Part shown: piece after piece, positions 33,899 through 42,255 of the stretch | Position numbering within the stretch: the first letter of the stretch is position 1 | Layout of the letters: each line of letters opens with the position of its first letter | Origin: an uncultured Robinsoniella sp. | Lineage (GTDB): Bacteria > Bacillota > Clostridia > Lachnospirales > Lachnospiraceae | Assembly: GCA_900540475.1 (NCBI GenBank) | Contig: UQGG01000010.1 | Coordinates: 1-64,000 of the forward strand | Direction of reading: 5' to 3' | Length of the DNA stretch: 64,000 bases | Translations under genes and position numbers: made by a program | Notes under the pieces: model-generated | The model's input: only the letters and a program-made list of their open reading frames with translations | What the model was told of the DNA's origin: nothing | The model's database searches: none

Positions 33899-34954
33899 TT
33901 ATAAATTCTCCCCTGGAATCTCATACCCCCAGGACCGCCGCATTTCATCCATAATCTCCAGCACCCGGATAGTTTCTTCATGGGGCATCTCACTGCACTG
34001 GGTATTACCCGCTTTTATCGCCCTGCGGCACGCTTCTACTTCATATTCATATCCTGTAATCTGCTCAGGCGGCGTGTATGCAGCCACTTCTTTGTAATTC
34101 TCGTCGAAGACTTTGATTTTCTCGATGTTATTTGCATTTGTAATCTCTATATAACCTTTGTCACCGAAGATATTTGCCCTGCGGTTCAACGCTCCAAGCA
34201 TACTGCTATGCATTACAGCCATTTCCCCGTTCTCAAATATCATGGTGATGCTGTCAGTATAATCAACACCTTTTTTGGACATGACTGCACTGGAGGTAAC
34301 TTTACTGATTTTATTTCCAAACACCATCATTGCGAAGTTTACCATATAGACTCCTACATCCAGTAACGCCCCGCCAGCCAGGGACGGTTCCACCATCCTG
34401 GTGACATTTCCCAGGGCATAGCCCAGATTGCCTGTCAGGGAAGTAACTGTTCCAATCACTCCGCTGTCTATGATATCATTCAACATTTTCCGGGAGGGCA
34501 TATACCTTGTCCAGATTGCCTCTGTCAGAAGAAGCCCTTTCTCTTCCGCCATTTTCAGGACTTCTCTTGCCTGTCTGGCGTTAACGGTAAACGATTTTTC
34601 ACAGAGGACATGTTTATGATGCTCCAGGCACATTTTGATATGGGCATAATGATGGGAATGGGGTGTTGCTATATATACCAGATCTACCTCTTCGTCGGAA
34701 AGCATTTCCTCATAGGAACCGTAGGCTTTGGTAAATCCGTATTGAGCCCTAAAATCCTGTGCACGTTTTTCGTCCCGGGCTGCCACTGCATAAGCTTCTA
34801 CTGTTTCCATTTTCGTAATGGTAGCTGCCATTTTATGGGCAATCTGCCCGGCTCCCAGAATTGCCATTTTCATTCTTGGCTCCTTGCTTATGGCTCTATC
34901 GTCGGTACTGCCTGAATCAGCCGCCTGAAAATGTCGTTCTATTTTTTTCTCCAT
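33899..34954 (-). CDS. Gfo/Idh/MocA-family NAD(P)-dependent oxidoreductase
   Basis: Cytosolic dehydrogenase of 351 aa. The nucleotide fold starts at MAILGAGQIAHKMA (residues about 30-45), after an unusual N-terminal extension of about 28 residues. The catalytic Lys is in the CEKSF motif (HHKHVLCEKSFTVN), and the family's PHSHH and DVGVYMVNFA elements are present. Members oxidise or reduce sugars, polyols and inositols. It is the last gene of the sugar operon, 18 bp after the araD-like gene, so it probably converts a polyol or rare sugar into the ketose used by the pathway. GGAAGGGG precedes the chosen ATG; a GTG five codons earlier is possible. Confidence 0.9.
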   Translation of the reverse strand: MEKKIERHFQAADSGSTDDRAISKEPRMKMAILGAGQIAHKMAATITKMETVEAYAVAARDEKRAQDFRAQYGFTKAYGSYEEMLSDEEVDLVYIATPHSHHYAHIKMCLEHHKHVLCEKSFTVNARQAREVLKMAEEKGLLLTEAIWTRYMPSRKMLNDIIDSGVIGTVTSLTGNLGYALGNVTRMVEPSLAGGALLDVGVYMVNFAMMVFGNKISKVTSSAVMSKKGVDYTDSITMIFENGEMAVMHSSMLGALNRRANIFGDKGYIEITNANNIEKIKVFDENYKEVAAYTPPEQITGYEYEVEACRRAIKAGNTQCSEMPHEETIRVLEIMDEMRRSWGYEIPGENL

Positions 34955-34972
34955 TTTATCCCCTTCCACATT

Positions 34973-35659
34973 TTATTGTCCATAGTATGCATTTGGTCCA
35001 TGTTTACGCATGAAATGTTTATCCCGGATTACCTGAGGCGCTTCCTTGACGCCTGGTCTGAGCATTTCGGTACGGTACGCCATTTTGGCTACCGCTTCTA
35101 ATACTACTGCATTGTGAACTGCTTCCTTTGCATCCTTTCCCCAGGTAAAGGGTCCATGATTCGCACAGAGTACTCCCGGGACGTAAGAAGGATTCTTCTC
35201 CGTAAAGGTTTCAATAATGACTTTTCCGGTATTTGTCTCATAGCCCGTTTCAATTTCTTCTGGAGTAAGATTTCTTGCACAGGGAATCTCTCCGTAAAAA
35301 TAGTCTGCATGGGTAGTCCCGTAACAGGGTATGCTTCTGCCCGCCTGTGCCCAGGATGCCGCCCATGGGGAATGGGTATGTACCACGCCTCCTATTTCTG
35401 GAAAAGCCTTATATAACTCCAGATGGGTGGGTGTATCGGATGATGGTTTCAATTCCCCTTCCACCTTATTTCCCTCCAGATCCATCACCACCATATCCTC
35501 CGGATGAAGATTCTCATAGTCCACACCGGAGGGCTTTATTACAAACAGGCACTTTTCCCGGTCTATTCCACTTACATTTCCCCAGGTATAGGTGATTAAC
35601 CCTCTGGCAGGCAGCTCCATATTAGCCTCATATACCAGTCGTTTTAATTCTTCTAACAT
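34973..35659 (-). CDS. araD: L-ribulose-5-phosphate 4-epimerase
   Basis: Class II aldolase/epimerase of 228 aa that turns L-ribulose-5-P into D-xylulose-5-P, the entry to the pentose phosphate pathway. The substrate-binding TWGNVSG and KPSGVDY, phosphate-binding SSDTPTH, and the zinc ligands in VVHTHSPWA are visible, as is the later CANHGPFTWG segment. Length is typical of AraD/UlaF/SgbE. The start codon is one base after the UlaE-like stop, so translation is coupled. With LyxK-like and UlaE-like genes upstream, it completes the L-xylulose route. Confidence 0.93.
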   Translation of the reverse strand: MLEELKRLVYEANMELPARGLITYTWGNVSGIDREKCLFVIKPSGVDYENLHPEDMVVMDLEGNKVEGELKPSSDTPTHLELYKAFPEIGGVVHTHSPWAASWAQAGRSIPCYGTTHADYFYGEIPCARNLTPEEIETGYETNTGKVIIETFTEKNPSYVPGVLCANHGPFTWGKDAKEAVHNAVVLEAVAKMAYRTEMLRPGVKEAPQVIRDKHFMRKHGPNAYYGQ

Positions 35660-35660
35660 A

Positions 35661-36506
35661 TTACTCCTCCATGGAATCTAATATTTTACCCATTCTGGTG
35701 CGGGCATCCTTCAGATCATCTCTCCAGTTTTCCCTTCCCGTATACCAGAATTCCGTTACAAATTTACGCACTCCCATTTCCCAGGCGGAAGCAATCATCT
35801 CCTCAAAGTTTACATGCCCCGTTCCAAAAGGAATTTCACGGAATTTTCCCGGCACAGTCTCTTTTAGGTGAACAGAAGCAATATGTCCGGCGCCTGCTCT
35901 TAAATCTTTCTGTACATCGGTATCGTAGCTGACCGATGCATTTTTAATATTTCCGCTGTCGGGATATACCGCCAGATAGGTAGAATTTATATTATTCACA
36001 TAATTCATCGCCTTTTCCACAGTATTCATAAACTCTGTTTCCATTGTTTCAAATCCTAATGTAATGCCCAGGCTTGCCGCCATCATAACTGCTTTTTTCA
36101 GGTTCTTTTCAAAACGCTCTGCCGTTTCCGGGGTAGATTGTTCATAGTATACGTCATAGCCAGCTAATTGTATAATCCGGATTCCCAGATCGTCAGCCAG
36201 ACATATTGCTTTTTCCATGATTTCCATTCCACGGCGCGCAATTGCGGGATCACTGCTGCCAAGGGGATATCTGCGGTGTCCGCTCAGGCACATGGTTCTG
36301 ATGGGGATTCCGGTGGCGTACATGGTGTCAATCAGCTCCAGCCGCTCCTGTTTCGACCAGTCGAGCCTGGCAAGCTTTTCTGCTGTTTCATCAATGCTGA
36401 TTTCCAGAAAATCGAAACCGGCGGATTTAGCAGCCTGCAGCTTTTCTTCCCAGGTAAGCTCAGACGGCATTGCTTTTTCGTATAATCCAAGGGTATATGC
36501 TTTCAT
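35661..36506 (-). CDS. ulaE: L-ribulose-5-phosphate (L-xylulose-5-phosphate) 3-epimerase, UlaE/SgbU-like
   Basis: TIM-barrel epimerase of 281 aa that interconverts L-xylulose-5-P and L-ribulose-5-P. Motifs include the N-terminal LGLYEKAMP, FLEISIDE, the metal-ligand Glu in LGFETMETEFMN, and later GHIASVHLKE, GTGHVNFEE and FVTEFWYTG, all common in this family. Position between the LyxK-type kinase and AraD supports the assignment. The ATG at 36506 is preferred: the ATG four codons earlier lies in the dispersed ~95-bp element, which ends exactly at this start. No decarboxylase of the ascorbate (UlaD) route is present. Confidence 0.93.
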   Translation of the reverse strand: MKAYTLGLYEKAMPSELTWEEKLQAAKSAGFDFLEISIDETAEKLARLDWSKQERLELIDTMYATGIPIRTMCLSGHRRYPLGSSDPAIARRGMEIMEKAICLADDLGIRIIQLAGYDVYYEQSTPETAERFEKNLKKAVMMAASLGITLGFETMETEFMNTVEKAMNYVNNINSTYLAVYPDSGNIKNASVSYDTDVQKDLRAGAGHIASVHLKETVPGKFREIPFGTGHVNFEEMIASAWEMGVRKFVTEFWYTGRENWRDDLKDARTRMGKILDSMEE

Positions 36507-36603
36507 TTTTATTCCCATTGCATATCGCAGATCTTACCTGCAATACTGCCACTTAAAACAGGTTGAAAAATCTCATCGTGGCTTCCTTTCTATTTTAATT
36601 TTT
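36507..36603 (-). repeat. Dispersed ~95-bp palindromic element, copy 2 (kinase stop to ulaE start)
   Basis: Same blocks as copy 1 on the minus strand: AAAATTAAAATA, GAAAGGAAGCCAC, GTGGCAGTATTGCAG, CTGCGATATGCAATGGG and TAAAAATG. Its left end supplies the TAA stop of the upstream kinase gene and its right end touches the ATG of the UlaE-like gene, so it fills the whole gap. Confidence 0.7.
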
Positions 36604-38109
36604 AAAATACTTCCACGCTCCGCTAAGCCCCTTTATGACTGCACGATATGCCTCGTACTTCTCTTCATATATTTTGCTGTATGCTAAGCGGGGCATTACT
36701 GTTTTGGTGATGGTTACCGTGCGGCGGATGGCATCCTGATAATCGGTGTAGATTCCCGCTGCTATTCCCGCTGCCATTGCGGCTCCCTGTGCCCCCAGTT
36801 CTTTGTCTTCGATTACATCAACCGGAATCTGAAGTGCATCTGCGAAGATCTGCACCCATACGTCTGAGTTTGCCGCACCGCCGGACAGTCTGATGCTTGC
36901 CGGTACGGAACGGTTCTGCAGTAATTTTTTCACATGGGTGAGATGGGAAAATACAATTCCTTCATACACAGCCCTTAACATGTGCTTCTTGTTGTGGTAT
37001 CCGGTTAGTCCTACAAAGGTTCCTTTTGCCAGTGCGTCTTCATTGGAACCGTTTAAAAAGGGCAGGAAGATCACGTTAGATTCTTCCGGCTTGATTTCAT
37101 CCACCCATTTGTTTGTGATATCATAAATGGATTGCCCCTCTTTTTTTGCTGCCTCTTTTTCATAACTCAGAAGATTTCTTATAAACCATTCCATGTTACC
37201 TGCAGATGTGGGACTGCTTTCTTCGATCAGGTAATATCCCGGTATGCAGAACATTGAGTTTAGTGCTACGGTTTTATTGGTTACCGGAGCTTTTCCAATG
37301 AATTCATTGATGCTCCAGGTTCCTGCGATCATGCACATCTGTTCTTCGTCTGACAGCCCGGATGCAATTCCGCAGGCATCCACATCAAACATACCTGCCG
37401 CAACAGGAATTCCCTGCGGCAACGAGGTCTTTTTACTTGCCTCTGCCGTTACACAGCCGCTGATATCAGCAGATCCGCGAAGAGGGGGCAGCTTTTCATA
37501 TATTTCTTCTAAGCCAAATAGCTTCAGATGGTCTCTGTCATATTTACCGGTACTTAAGTTCACCAGATTGGCTCCTGTAAAGTCTGATCGTTCTGCAAAT
37601 GCTTCCCCGGTCAGGCGATATCGAATATAGTCCTTTACTGCGAAAATAAACTTTGTATTTGCAATCACTTCAGGATGATGATCCTTTAGCCACGCCAGAA
37701 TACTCACCGGCTGGCATGCCAGTATTTCCTGGTAAGATTTTTCAAATACCTTTTCCCTGGTGCCATCGCGATTCCACTTTTCCACGTACTCCCAGGCTCT
37801 GGCATCTGTGGACAGGATTCCATGATAGGATGGTCTGTCATCGTATCCCACCATATACAGCCCCTTTCCATGCCCCGAAAATGATATGCCGGCTATATCG
37901 TTGGGATTTATCCCACTTTTTTCTATCGCTGCCCGGATAGCCGCTGCATTCACTTCCCACAGTTCCTCCATATCCCGTTCCGTATATCCGGGCTTTGGCG
38001 TAATCGTCACAGTCGGGACGCTTGCTACGGAAATCTGTTTCCCATCCTGGTCAAAGATCGCTGCTTTTGAAAATGTTCCCCCATTGTCAATCCCCATCAA
38101 ATATTTCAT
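36595..38109 (-). CDS. FGGY-family carbohydrate kinase, L-xylulose kinase (LyxK)-like
   Basis: ATP-dependent sugar kinase of 504 aa. The phosphate-1 motif is MGIDNGGTFSKAAIFD. KPGYTERDMEELW and GISFSGHGKGLYMV closely recall E. coli LyxK, and the second-domain ATP elements (AGTWSINEF, LSGGAANSDVWVQIFADA) are intact. LyxK phosphorylates L-xylulose (and weakly 3-keto-L-gulonate). The following 3- and 4-epimerase genes would carry the product on to D-xylulose-5-P. The substrate is inferred from similarity and context. It lies 75 bp downstream of the first cupin gene, the gap holding half of a MITE. Confidence 0.88.
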   Translation of the reverse strand: MKYLMGIDNGGTFSKAAIFDQDGKQISVASVPTVTITPKPGYTERDMEELWEVNAAAIRAAIEKSGINPNDIAGISFSGHGKGLYMVGYDDRPSYHGILSTDARAWEYVEKWNRDGTREKVFEKSYQEILACQPVSILAWLKDHHPEVIANTKFIFAVKDYIRYRLTGEAFAERSDFTGANLVNLSTGKYDRDHLKLFGLEEIYEKLPPLRGSADISGCVTAEASKKTSLPQGIPVAAGMFDVDACGIASGLSDEEQMCMIAGTWSINEFIGKAPVTNKTVALNSMFCIPGYYLIEESSPTSAGNMEWFIRNLLSYEKEAAKKEGQSIYDITNKWVDEIKPEESNVIFLPFLNGSNEDALAKGTFVGLTGYHNKKHMLRAVYEGIVFSHLTHVKKLLQNRSVPASIRLSGGAANSDVWVQIFADALQIPVDVIEDKELGAQGAAMAAGIAAGIYTDYQDAIRRTVTITKTVMPRLAYSKIYEEKYEAYRAVIKGLSGAWKYFKN

Positions 38110-38133
38110 CCACTGCCACTCCTTTCAAATTCT

Positions 38134-38177
38134 AGAGCGTGTTTGAAAATTCATTCCTGCCATCTGCACGCCCCACT
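38134..38177. mobile_element. Solo end of the AGAGC-type MITE
   Basis: These 44 bp match the right terminal arm of the full element at 47681-47842 (read in reverse complement) at 42 of 44 positions. Only one arm is present, between the cupin and kinase genes, so this is a truncated copy. Confidence 0.7.
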
Positions 38178-38184
38178 CAGCTAT

Positions 38185-39399
38185 CTACTTAGCTGCAGGC
38201 ACTTCTTTCGGCACATCCGGATGATTTGGTCCGAAATGCTTTAATAAAACCAATGGCTCTACCTTACTTTCATTGGTAATTACAACACCCTCTTTTGCAG
38301 TTCCTTCGGATACAAAGAATTCATCTGAACTTTGCTGTCCGAAGCGAAGCAATGTCACTGCCTCTGCATCATAGATACCCATTTTCCCATGTCCCTGGAT
38401 GAAGATGCACCCATAAGCAGCCCCATCTTGAATGGTTACTGTCTGCCCCGGATAAATGGTTAATTCTTTTGCTGCTACATAATCATTTGCGTAAGTTACC
38501 CATTTTTCCGCATACTGTTCTGTCTCGCCTGCTGTAACAGGCGGCCTGAAATAGGTCTGTTTGTAATGGGGATCCGTGTTCTTTTCCCAGTCAAGAAGAC
38601 TGAATATATAATCTATGTCATCCTTTTTATCATCCGGGCATTCCTCTACCAGCATGTCTCTGGAGTATATTTCCCCGGAAACTACATTTTCTTCTACGGA
38701 GTTTACATCGGAATTCCACTGTGGTTCGTAGGTGAGATAAGATGCGGGAGCATGAATAACCCCAGCCGGAGTATACCAGCCTGTCCCAAGCTGTACCCGG
38801 TAAGCCCTGGACAATTCTGTAATTCTGGTATCATCGTTATTATAATTACGCAGTCTTCTCTTCACCTCTTCTGGGTCTGTATCCGGATCGAAACCGAAAT
38901 AGGTAGCATTGCATTCCCCCTGGTAGTTGTTCAGCTGTTTAGGAAAATAGTAGCATTCCGGTTTGCCAAGCTTCCCTACTCTTGCTGCATCCTCAAATGT
39001 AAGATGTACATGATGGAAAAGGGGATTTTCAAAATCGAAGAATTTAGAATACATGGGCCAGCCGCCATATTTCTCCATGAGTTCTTTTCCCACAATTTTT
39101 TCACCCATTGTATCAATGGCTTCTTTTAATGTGAATTTCTCATCTGTTTCATAGGATACGGCTACGTAGCTCATTCCTTCATCCGGGGCTGCCAGAGGAC
39201 CGTTGTTTGCCGGTATGGTAGAAGAAAACCATCTCTCTTTGATAGACCCTCTCTCAATTCCCAGTGCGTAATAATCATCCGGATGTAACTTCAACCGGTG
39301 TCCTGCCTTTCCAAATCTTCTTGGTACGAAGGTTGGATTTAAACGGAAGATCCCGCCTCCTTCTTCAAATACTTTTTCTATCAATGTCTGATCTGCCAT
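38185..39399 (-). CDS. Phosphomannose-isomerase-like cupin protein, paralogue 1
   Basis: Cytosolic protein of 404 aa without a named family that I can assign. It looks like a bicupin related to class I phosphomannose isomerases. A likely metal site is built from FHHVHLTFE (HxH), GKPECYYF (Glu) and AGVIHAPASY (His), the order seen in those enzymes, and an early KLHPDDYY segment adds to the likeness. A second cupin half (about 300-395) has TIYPGQTVTIQDGAAYG. It is homologous to the protein at 44889-46118 in the same operon, with the same opening (FVPRRFGKAGHRLKLHPDDY versus WVPRSFCRPGKRIKLHPDDY). I infer an aldose-ketose isomerase or a closely related step on the operon's sugar. Confidence 0.65.
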   Translation of the reverse strand: MADQTLIEKVFEEGGGIFRLNPTFVPRRFGKAGHRLKLHPDDYYALGIERGSIKERWFSSTIPANNGPLAAPDEGMSYVAVSYETDEKFTLKEAIDTMGEKIVGKELMEKYGGWPMYSKFFDFENPLFHHVHLTFEDAARVGKLGKPECYYFPKQLNNYQGECNATYFGFDPDTDPEEVKRRLRNYNNDDTRITELSRAYRVQLGTGWYTPAGVIHAPASYLTYEPQWNSDVNSVEENVVSGEIYSRDMLVEECPDDKKDDIDYIFSLLDWEKNTDPHYKQTYFRPPVTAGETEQYAEKWVTYANDYVAAKELTIYPGQTVTIQDGAAYGCIFIQGHGKMGIYDAEAVTLLRFGQQSSDEFFVSEGTAKEGVVITNESKVEPLVLLKHFGPNHPDVPKEVPAAK

Positions 39400-39447
39400 A
39401 TTTTTCTGTTCCTTTCCTGTTTTCTATGTTCTTAATTTTATTTCCTA

Positions 39448-40533
39448 TTATTCTTTATTGTTTTCATTTTCTTTTCTATTGTTTTCTATTTCATCATTCA
39501 GCCTTTTTTTAATATTTTCAAAATCTTCCCGTCCTTCCAGTATCCGGAAGGTGATCCGGTACTCTGCGGATTCTCCTGGTTCCAGATATTTCATGGAACC
39601 GTTTTTGATTGCATCCTCTATGCCGTCAATCGTTGTATTTGCCGGCTCCAGCCCCATGACGTACTCACCTGCACCCATCATTTTCCACTGTACAAAATGA
39701 TCCAGTGCCACCAGGTCTATTTCCATCTCTATTCCAAGGTTCCGTTCGGGGTTATAAACTGCCACATGTCCATGGTTGTTCCCGTCCGGAATCAGCTTGT
39801 GGTAATAACACATTTCCTCATAATCGGGGTCTGCCTGCTGGGTTTTGTACCATTCCTTTAATCCTTTTTTTGCATGTTCTGTCCTGGGTGTAACTTTTGC
39901 GGAAGGGATATACACCTCGCTTGCGGGGCTTAAGATGGGGTATCCGATATTACAGTGATATAAAATCATATGCCTTGCTTTTTTATATCCCTCATTTGTT
40001 ACTCTGTCCGTAATGGTGAATTCTTTTTCCCGGTAGCAGCACCGTATATTTCTCTTTAATGTCAGCTTATCCTGGAATATCTCTGCATCCAGCATACTTC
40101 CCTGTATCTCTATGTACGGGCTGCCGTCCGTTTCCACCAATTCATATCGAAATTCCGCTGCAGGAATGTGGGATACATTCCCATGAAGTCCATAGGCTTT
40201 TCCCTCATATTCACAGGGTGCCCCGGCAATTTTCAAACCGCAGGTGGTTAAAAATCCAGCCGTAAAGCTTTTTAGGAAGCCCAATTCCCGGTCATCAAAA
40301 TATTCCGGTGCCGTTACCCCACAGGGCGAGATATATCCAAAGTTTTCTCCGTTAAAACTCAGAAATGGAATGTCCATGCCTCTGTCTGCATTTACGTCAA
40401 ACTGCATTCCCGACCGGTTTGCCACTTCCAGCATGGTAACGCCCCTTGCTTTTCCCTCCTGTAATTTCACCTTCTTTATCTGAAACAGCTGGTTTCTATT
40501 TCCAACATATTTTTTTTCATCGTTATAGTTCAT
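39448..40533 (-). CDS. DUF4432 / aldose-1-epimerase-like protein
   Basis: Protein of 361 aa with a galactose-mutarotase-like beta-sandwich. The ADRGMDIPFLSFNGENFGY and YGLHGNVSHIPA segments, with Arg and His at the expected places, fit the DUF4432 (aldose 1-epimerase-like) family, as do YHCNIGYPIL and GLEPANTTIDG near the C-terminus. Members occur in operons for uncommon sugars and some act on sugar anomers or as isomerases. No signal peptide. The chosen ATG follows GAGGTGATG; the frame runs 16 codons further upstream into the FucU-like gene. Together with the FucU-like protein it would speed ring-form conversion of the imported sugar. Confidence 0.8.
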   Translation of the reverse strand: MNYNDEKKYVGNRNQLFQIKKVKLQEGKARGVTMLEVANRSGMQFDVNADRGMDIPFLSFNGENFGYISPCGVTAPEYFDDRELGFLKSFTAGFLTTCGLKIAGAPCEYEGKAYGLHGNVSHIPAAEFRYELVETDGSPYIEIQGSMLDAEIFQDKLTLKRNIRCCYREKEFTITDRVTNEGYKKARHMILYHCNIGYPILSPASEVYIPSAKVTPRTEHAKKGLKEWYKTQQADPDYEEMCYYHKLIPDGNNHGHVAVYNPERNLGIEMEIDLVALDHFVQWKMMGAGEYVMGLEPANTTIDGIEDAIKNGSMKYLEPGESAEYRITFRILEGREDFENIKKRLNDEIENNRKENENNKE

Positions 40534-40555
40534 TACATCACCTCTCAGAGCGTGT

Positions 40556-40984
40556 TTAGCACACACCTTTTTGCAGCACAATATTCGCGTAACGCGCCGT
40601 CGTCCCAGTCTGTACTATCAGATATGCCTTCTCGGACTCTTCATAAAAAGGAAGGCGGTCTATCAATTTAAATTCCCCAAATGCACGGTCTGTATCATGT
40701 TTTCTTAAAATAGCGTCATAGACATCCCATATTTCAGGTACCGGCTCTGTGGGCAGGTTCTCCATAAGCCTTACCGGATGCTCTATAAAGTTATCCAGCG
40801 GGAAAAATGGCAGGATGGCTTCCAGAAGTTCCGGGACTTCCACCCCTTCTAATCGGATCAGGCGTTTTGCATGTGCCGCTGCGGGATAATTGGCATCGGC
40901 GATAATCAGGACATCACTATGTCCCATTTCCATCATTACTTTCATCAGTTCCGGTGAAATAATCTTAGGTATATTGTTAAGCAT
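40556..40984 (-). CDS. RbsD/FucU-family sugar mutarotase
   Basis: Protein of 142 aa of the decameric RbsD/FucU fold, which accelerates anomer or pyranose-furanose conversion of an aldose after uptake. The key GHSDVLIIADANYPA region near residue 21 (catalytic His and Asp) and a terminal TGTTARYANIVLQKG are present; the latter matches FucU better than RbsD. It lies 110 bp after the substrate-binding-protein gene, with a small hairpin between. This is typical companion context for a ribose-type ABC importer. Confidence 0.92.
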   Translation of the reverse strand: MLNNIPKIISPELMKVMMEMGHSDVLIIADANYPAAAHAKRLIRLEGVEVPELLEAILPFFPLDNFIEHPVRLMENLPTEPVPEIWDVYDAILRKHDTDRAFGEFKLIDRLPFYEESEKAYLIVQTGTTARYANIVLQKGVC

Positions 40985-41030
40985 ACTGCTCCCTCATTTC
41001 TATTGGTGCCCCCGCCATCAGACTGTGTTC

Positions 41031-41051
41031 TAATATTGTAATCCAATATTA
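41031..41051. repeat. Hairpin between the binding-protein and mutarotase genes
   Basis: TAATATTG and CAATATTA pair perfectly around a 5-nt loop. Hairpins after binding-protein genes often protect the upstream mRNA and raise its level; here it is AT-only and weak, with no T-run. Confidence 0.4.
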
Positions 41052-41093
41052 CTTTCTGACACGAATCCCATTGACGGAGGCTGTTATAATTTC

Positions 41094-42200
41094 TTATTTG
41101 ATAAATTCGTCTACATTATCTTTGGTTACTAACTGGAACGGAATACGGATATCATATTCCACCTTTTCTCCCTTAGCCAGTGCCAGAGCGGTGTCCACAG
41201 CTGTTGATCCCTGTCCTTCCGCATCCTGGAATACGGTACATGCCATTTCCCCATTTTTTACTGCCGTCAGAGCATCCGAAATCGCATCAACGCCGGTGAT
41301 CATTATATCTGTTCTGCCTGCTGCTTTACATGCTGATAATGCGCCCAGAGCCATGTCGTCATTTTCGCAGATGATTCCTTTTAATTCGTCGCCATAGGTA
41401 GTAATCCAGTCTTCCGCCAGTGCCAGAGCTTCTTCCCTCTTCCAGTTTGCAGTCTGTTCAGCCAGCAGTTCATACTTATCAAATAAACCTGCTTCTTCAT
41501 ATCCTGCCCAGCGGCCTACCTGGCCCGCCTGTCCCATTGGACCCTGGATGACACAGATTTTGGAGCCTTCCGGGAGATTTTCTAATACATAGTTTGCTTC
41601 GATCAGACCGGATTCTTTATCCTCACATCCTACAAAGGACTGGTAATCCTTATTTACCGTATCACAGTTGCAGTTTACAATGGGAATCTTTGCTTCATTT
41701 GCTTTTGTAATACAGGGGCTGCTGCCGTCCATATCCTGAGCATTTAAAATTATTGCATCTACCTGCTGTGTAATCAGGTTTTCTGTGATTTCGATCTGCT
41801 TGTTCACGTCTCCTTCCGCATCATTCATAAGCAATTTTACGCCCAGTTCTTTTCCTCTTGCCTCAATGGCATCTGCAATTCTCTTAACAAACGTATCGGA
41901 ATTGTCCTTCATAATGACGCCGATGGTGTAATCCCCATTATCTGCCGAAGCAGCTGCTGCTGCCTGTGTGGCTTTCTCCACCGCTTCTGTACCCGCATCC
42001 TCTGCTTTTGTATCTTCTGCCTTTGTGTCTGCTGACGTTTCAGCCTTTGTATCTGCGGATGTCTCCGCCTTTGTCTCTGCTTTTGCCGCCTCGGTTGTCT
42101 TAGCCGCTTCCGTTGTCTGTCTGCCTCCCTGTCCGCAGCCTGCCAGAACAGATGCCACCATTGCCACTGCGAGTAAACCACTGATCATTTTCTTCTTCAT
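41094..42200 (-). CDS. Sugar ABC transporter substrate-binding lipoprotein (RbsB type)
   Basis: Exported lipoprotein of 368 aa. The signal peptide MKKKMISGLLAVAMVASVLA ends in the lipobox LAGC. An Ala/Thr/Lys/Glu-rich spacer (about 25-80, repeats like AETSADTKAE) precedes a type I periplasmic-binding fold with IGVIMKDNSDTFVKRIADA at its start and DAIILNAQDMDGS, VGCEDKESG and GIICENDDMALGAL further on. It captures the sugar outside and hands it to the RbsC-like permease. First encoded after the permease, it begins the catabolic part of the operon. Pentose specificity is inferred from its neighbours. Confidence 0.94.
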   Translation of the reverse strand: MKKKMISGLLAVAMVASVLAGCGQGGRQTTEAAKTTEAAKAETKAETSADTKAETSADTKAEDTKAEDAGTEAVEKATQAAAAASADNGDYTIGVIMKDNSDTFVKRIADAIEARGKELGVKLLMNDAEGDVNKQIEITENLITQQVDAIILNAQDMDGSSPCITKANEAKIPIVNCNCDTVNKDYQSFVGCEDKESGLIEANYVLENLPEGSKICVIQGPMGQAGQVGRWAGYEEAGLFDKYELLAEQTANWKREEALALAEDWITTYGDELKGIICENDDMALGALSACKAAGRTDIMITGVDAISDALTAVKNGEMACTVFQDAEGQGSTAVDTALALAKGEKVEYDIRIPFQLVTKDNVDEFIK

Positions 42201-42255
42201 ACCTTTATATCCTCCTTATATTTTAATAAATAGGTATCTCGTACTTGTAATTGTG

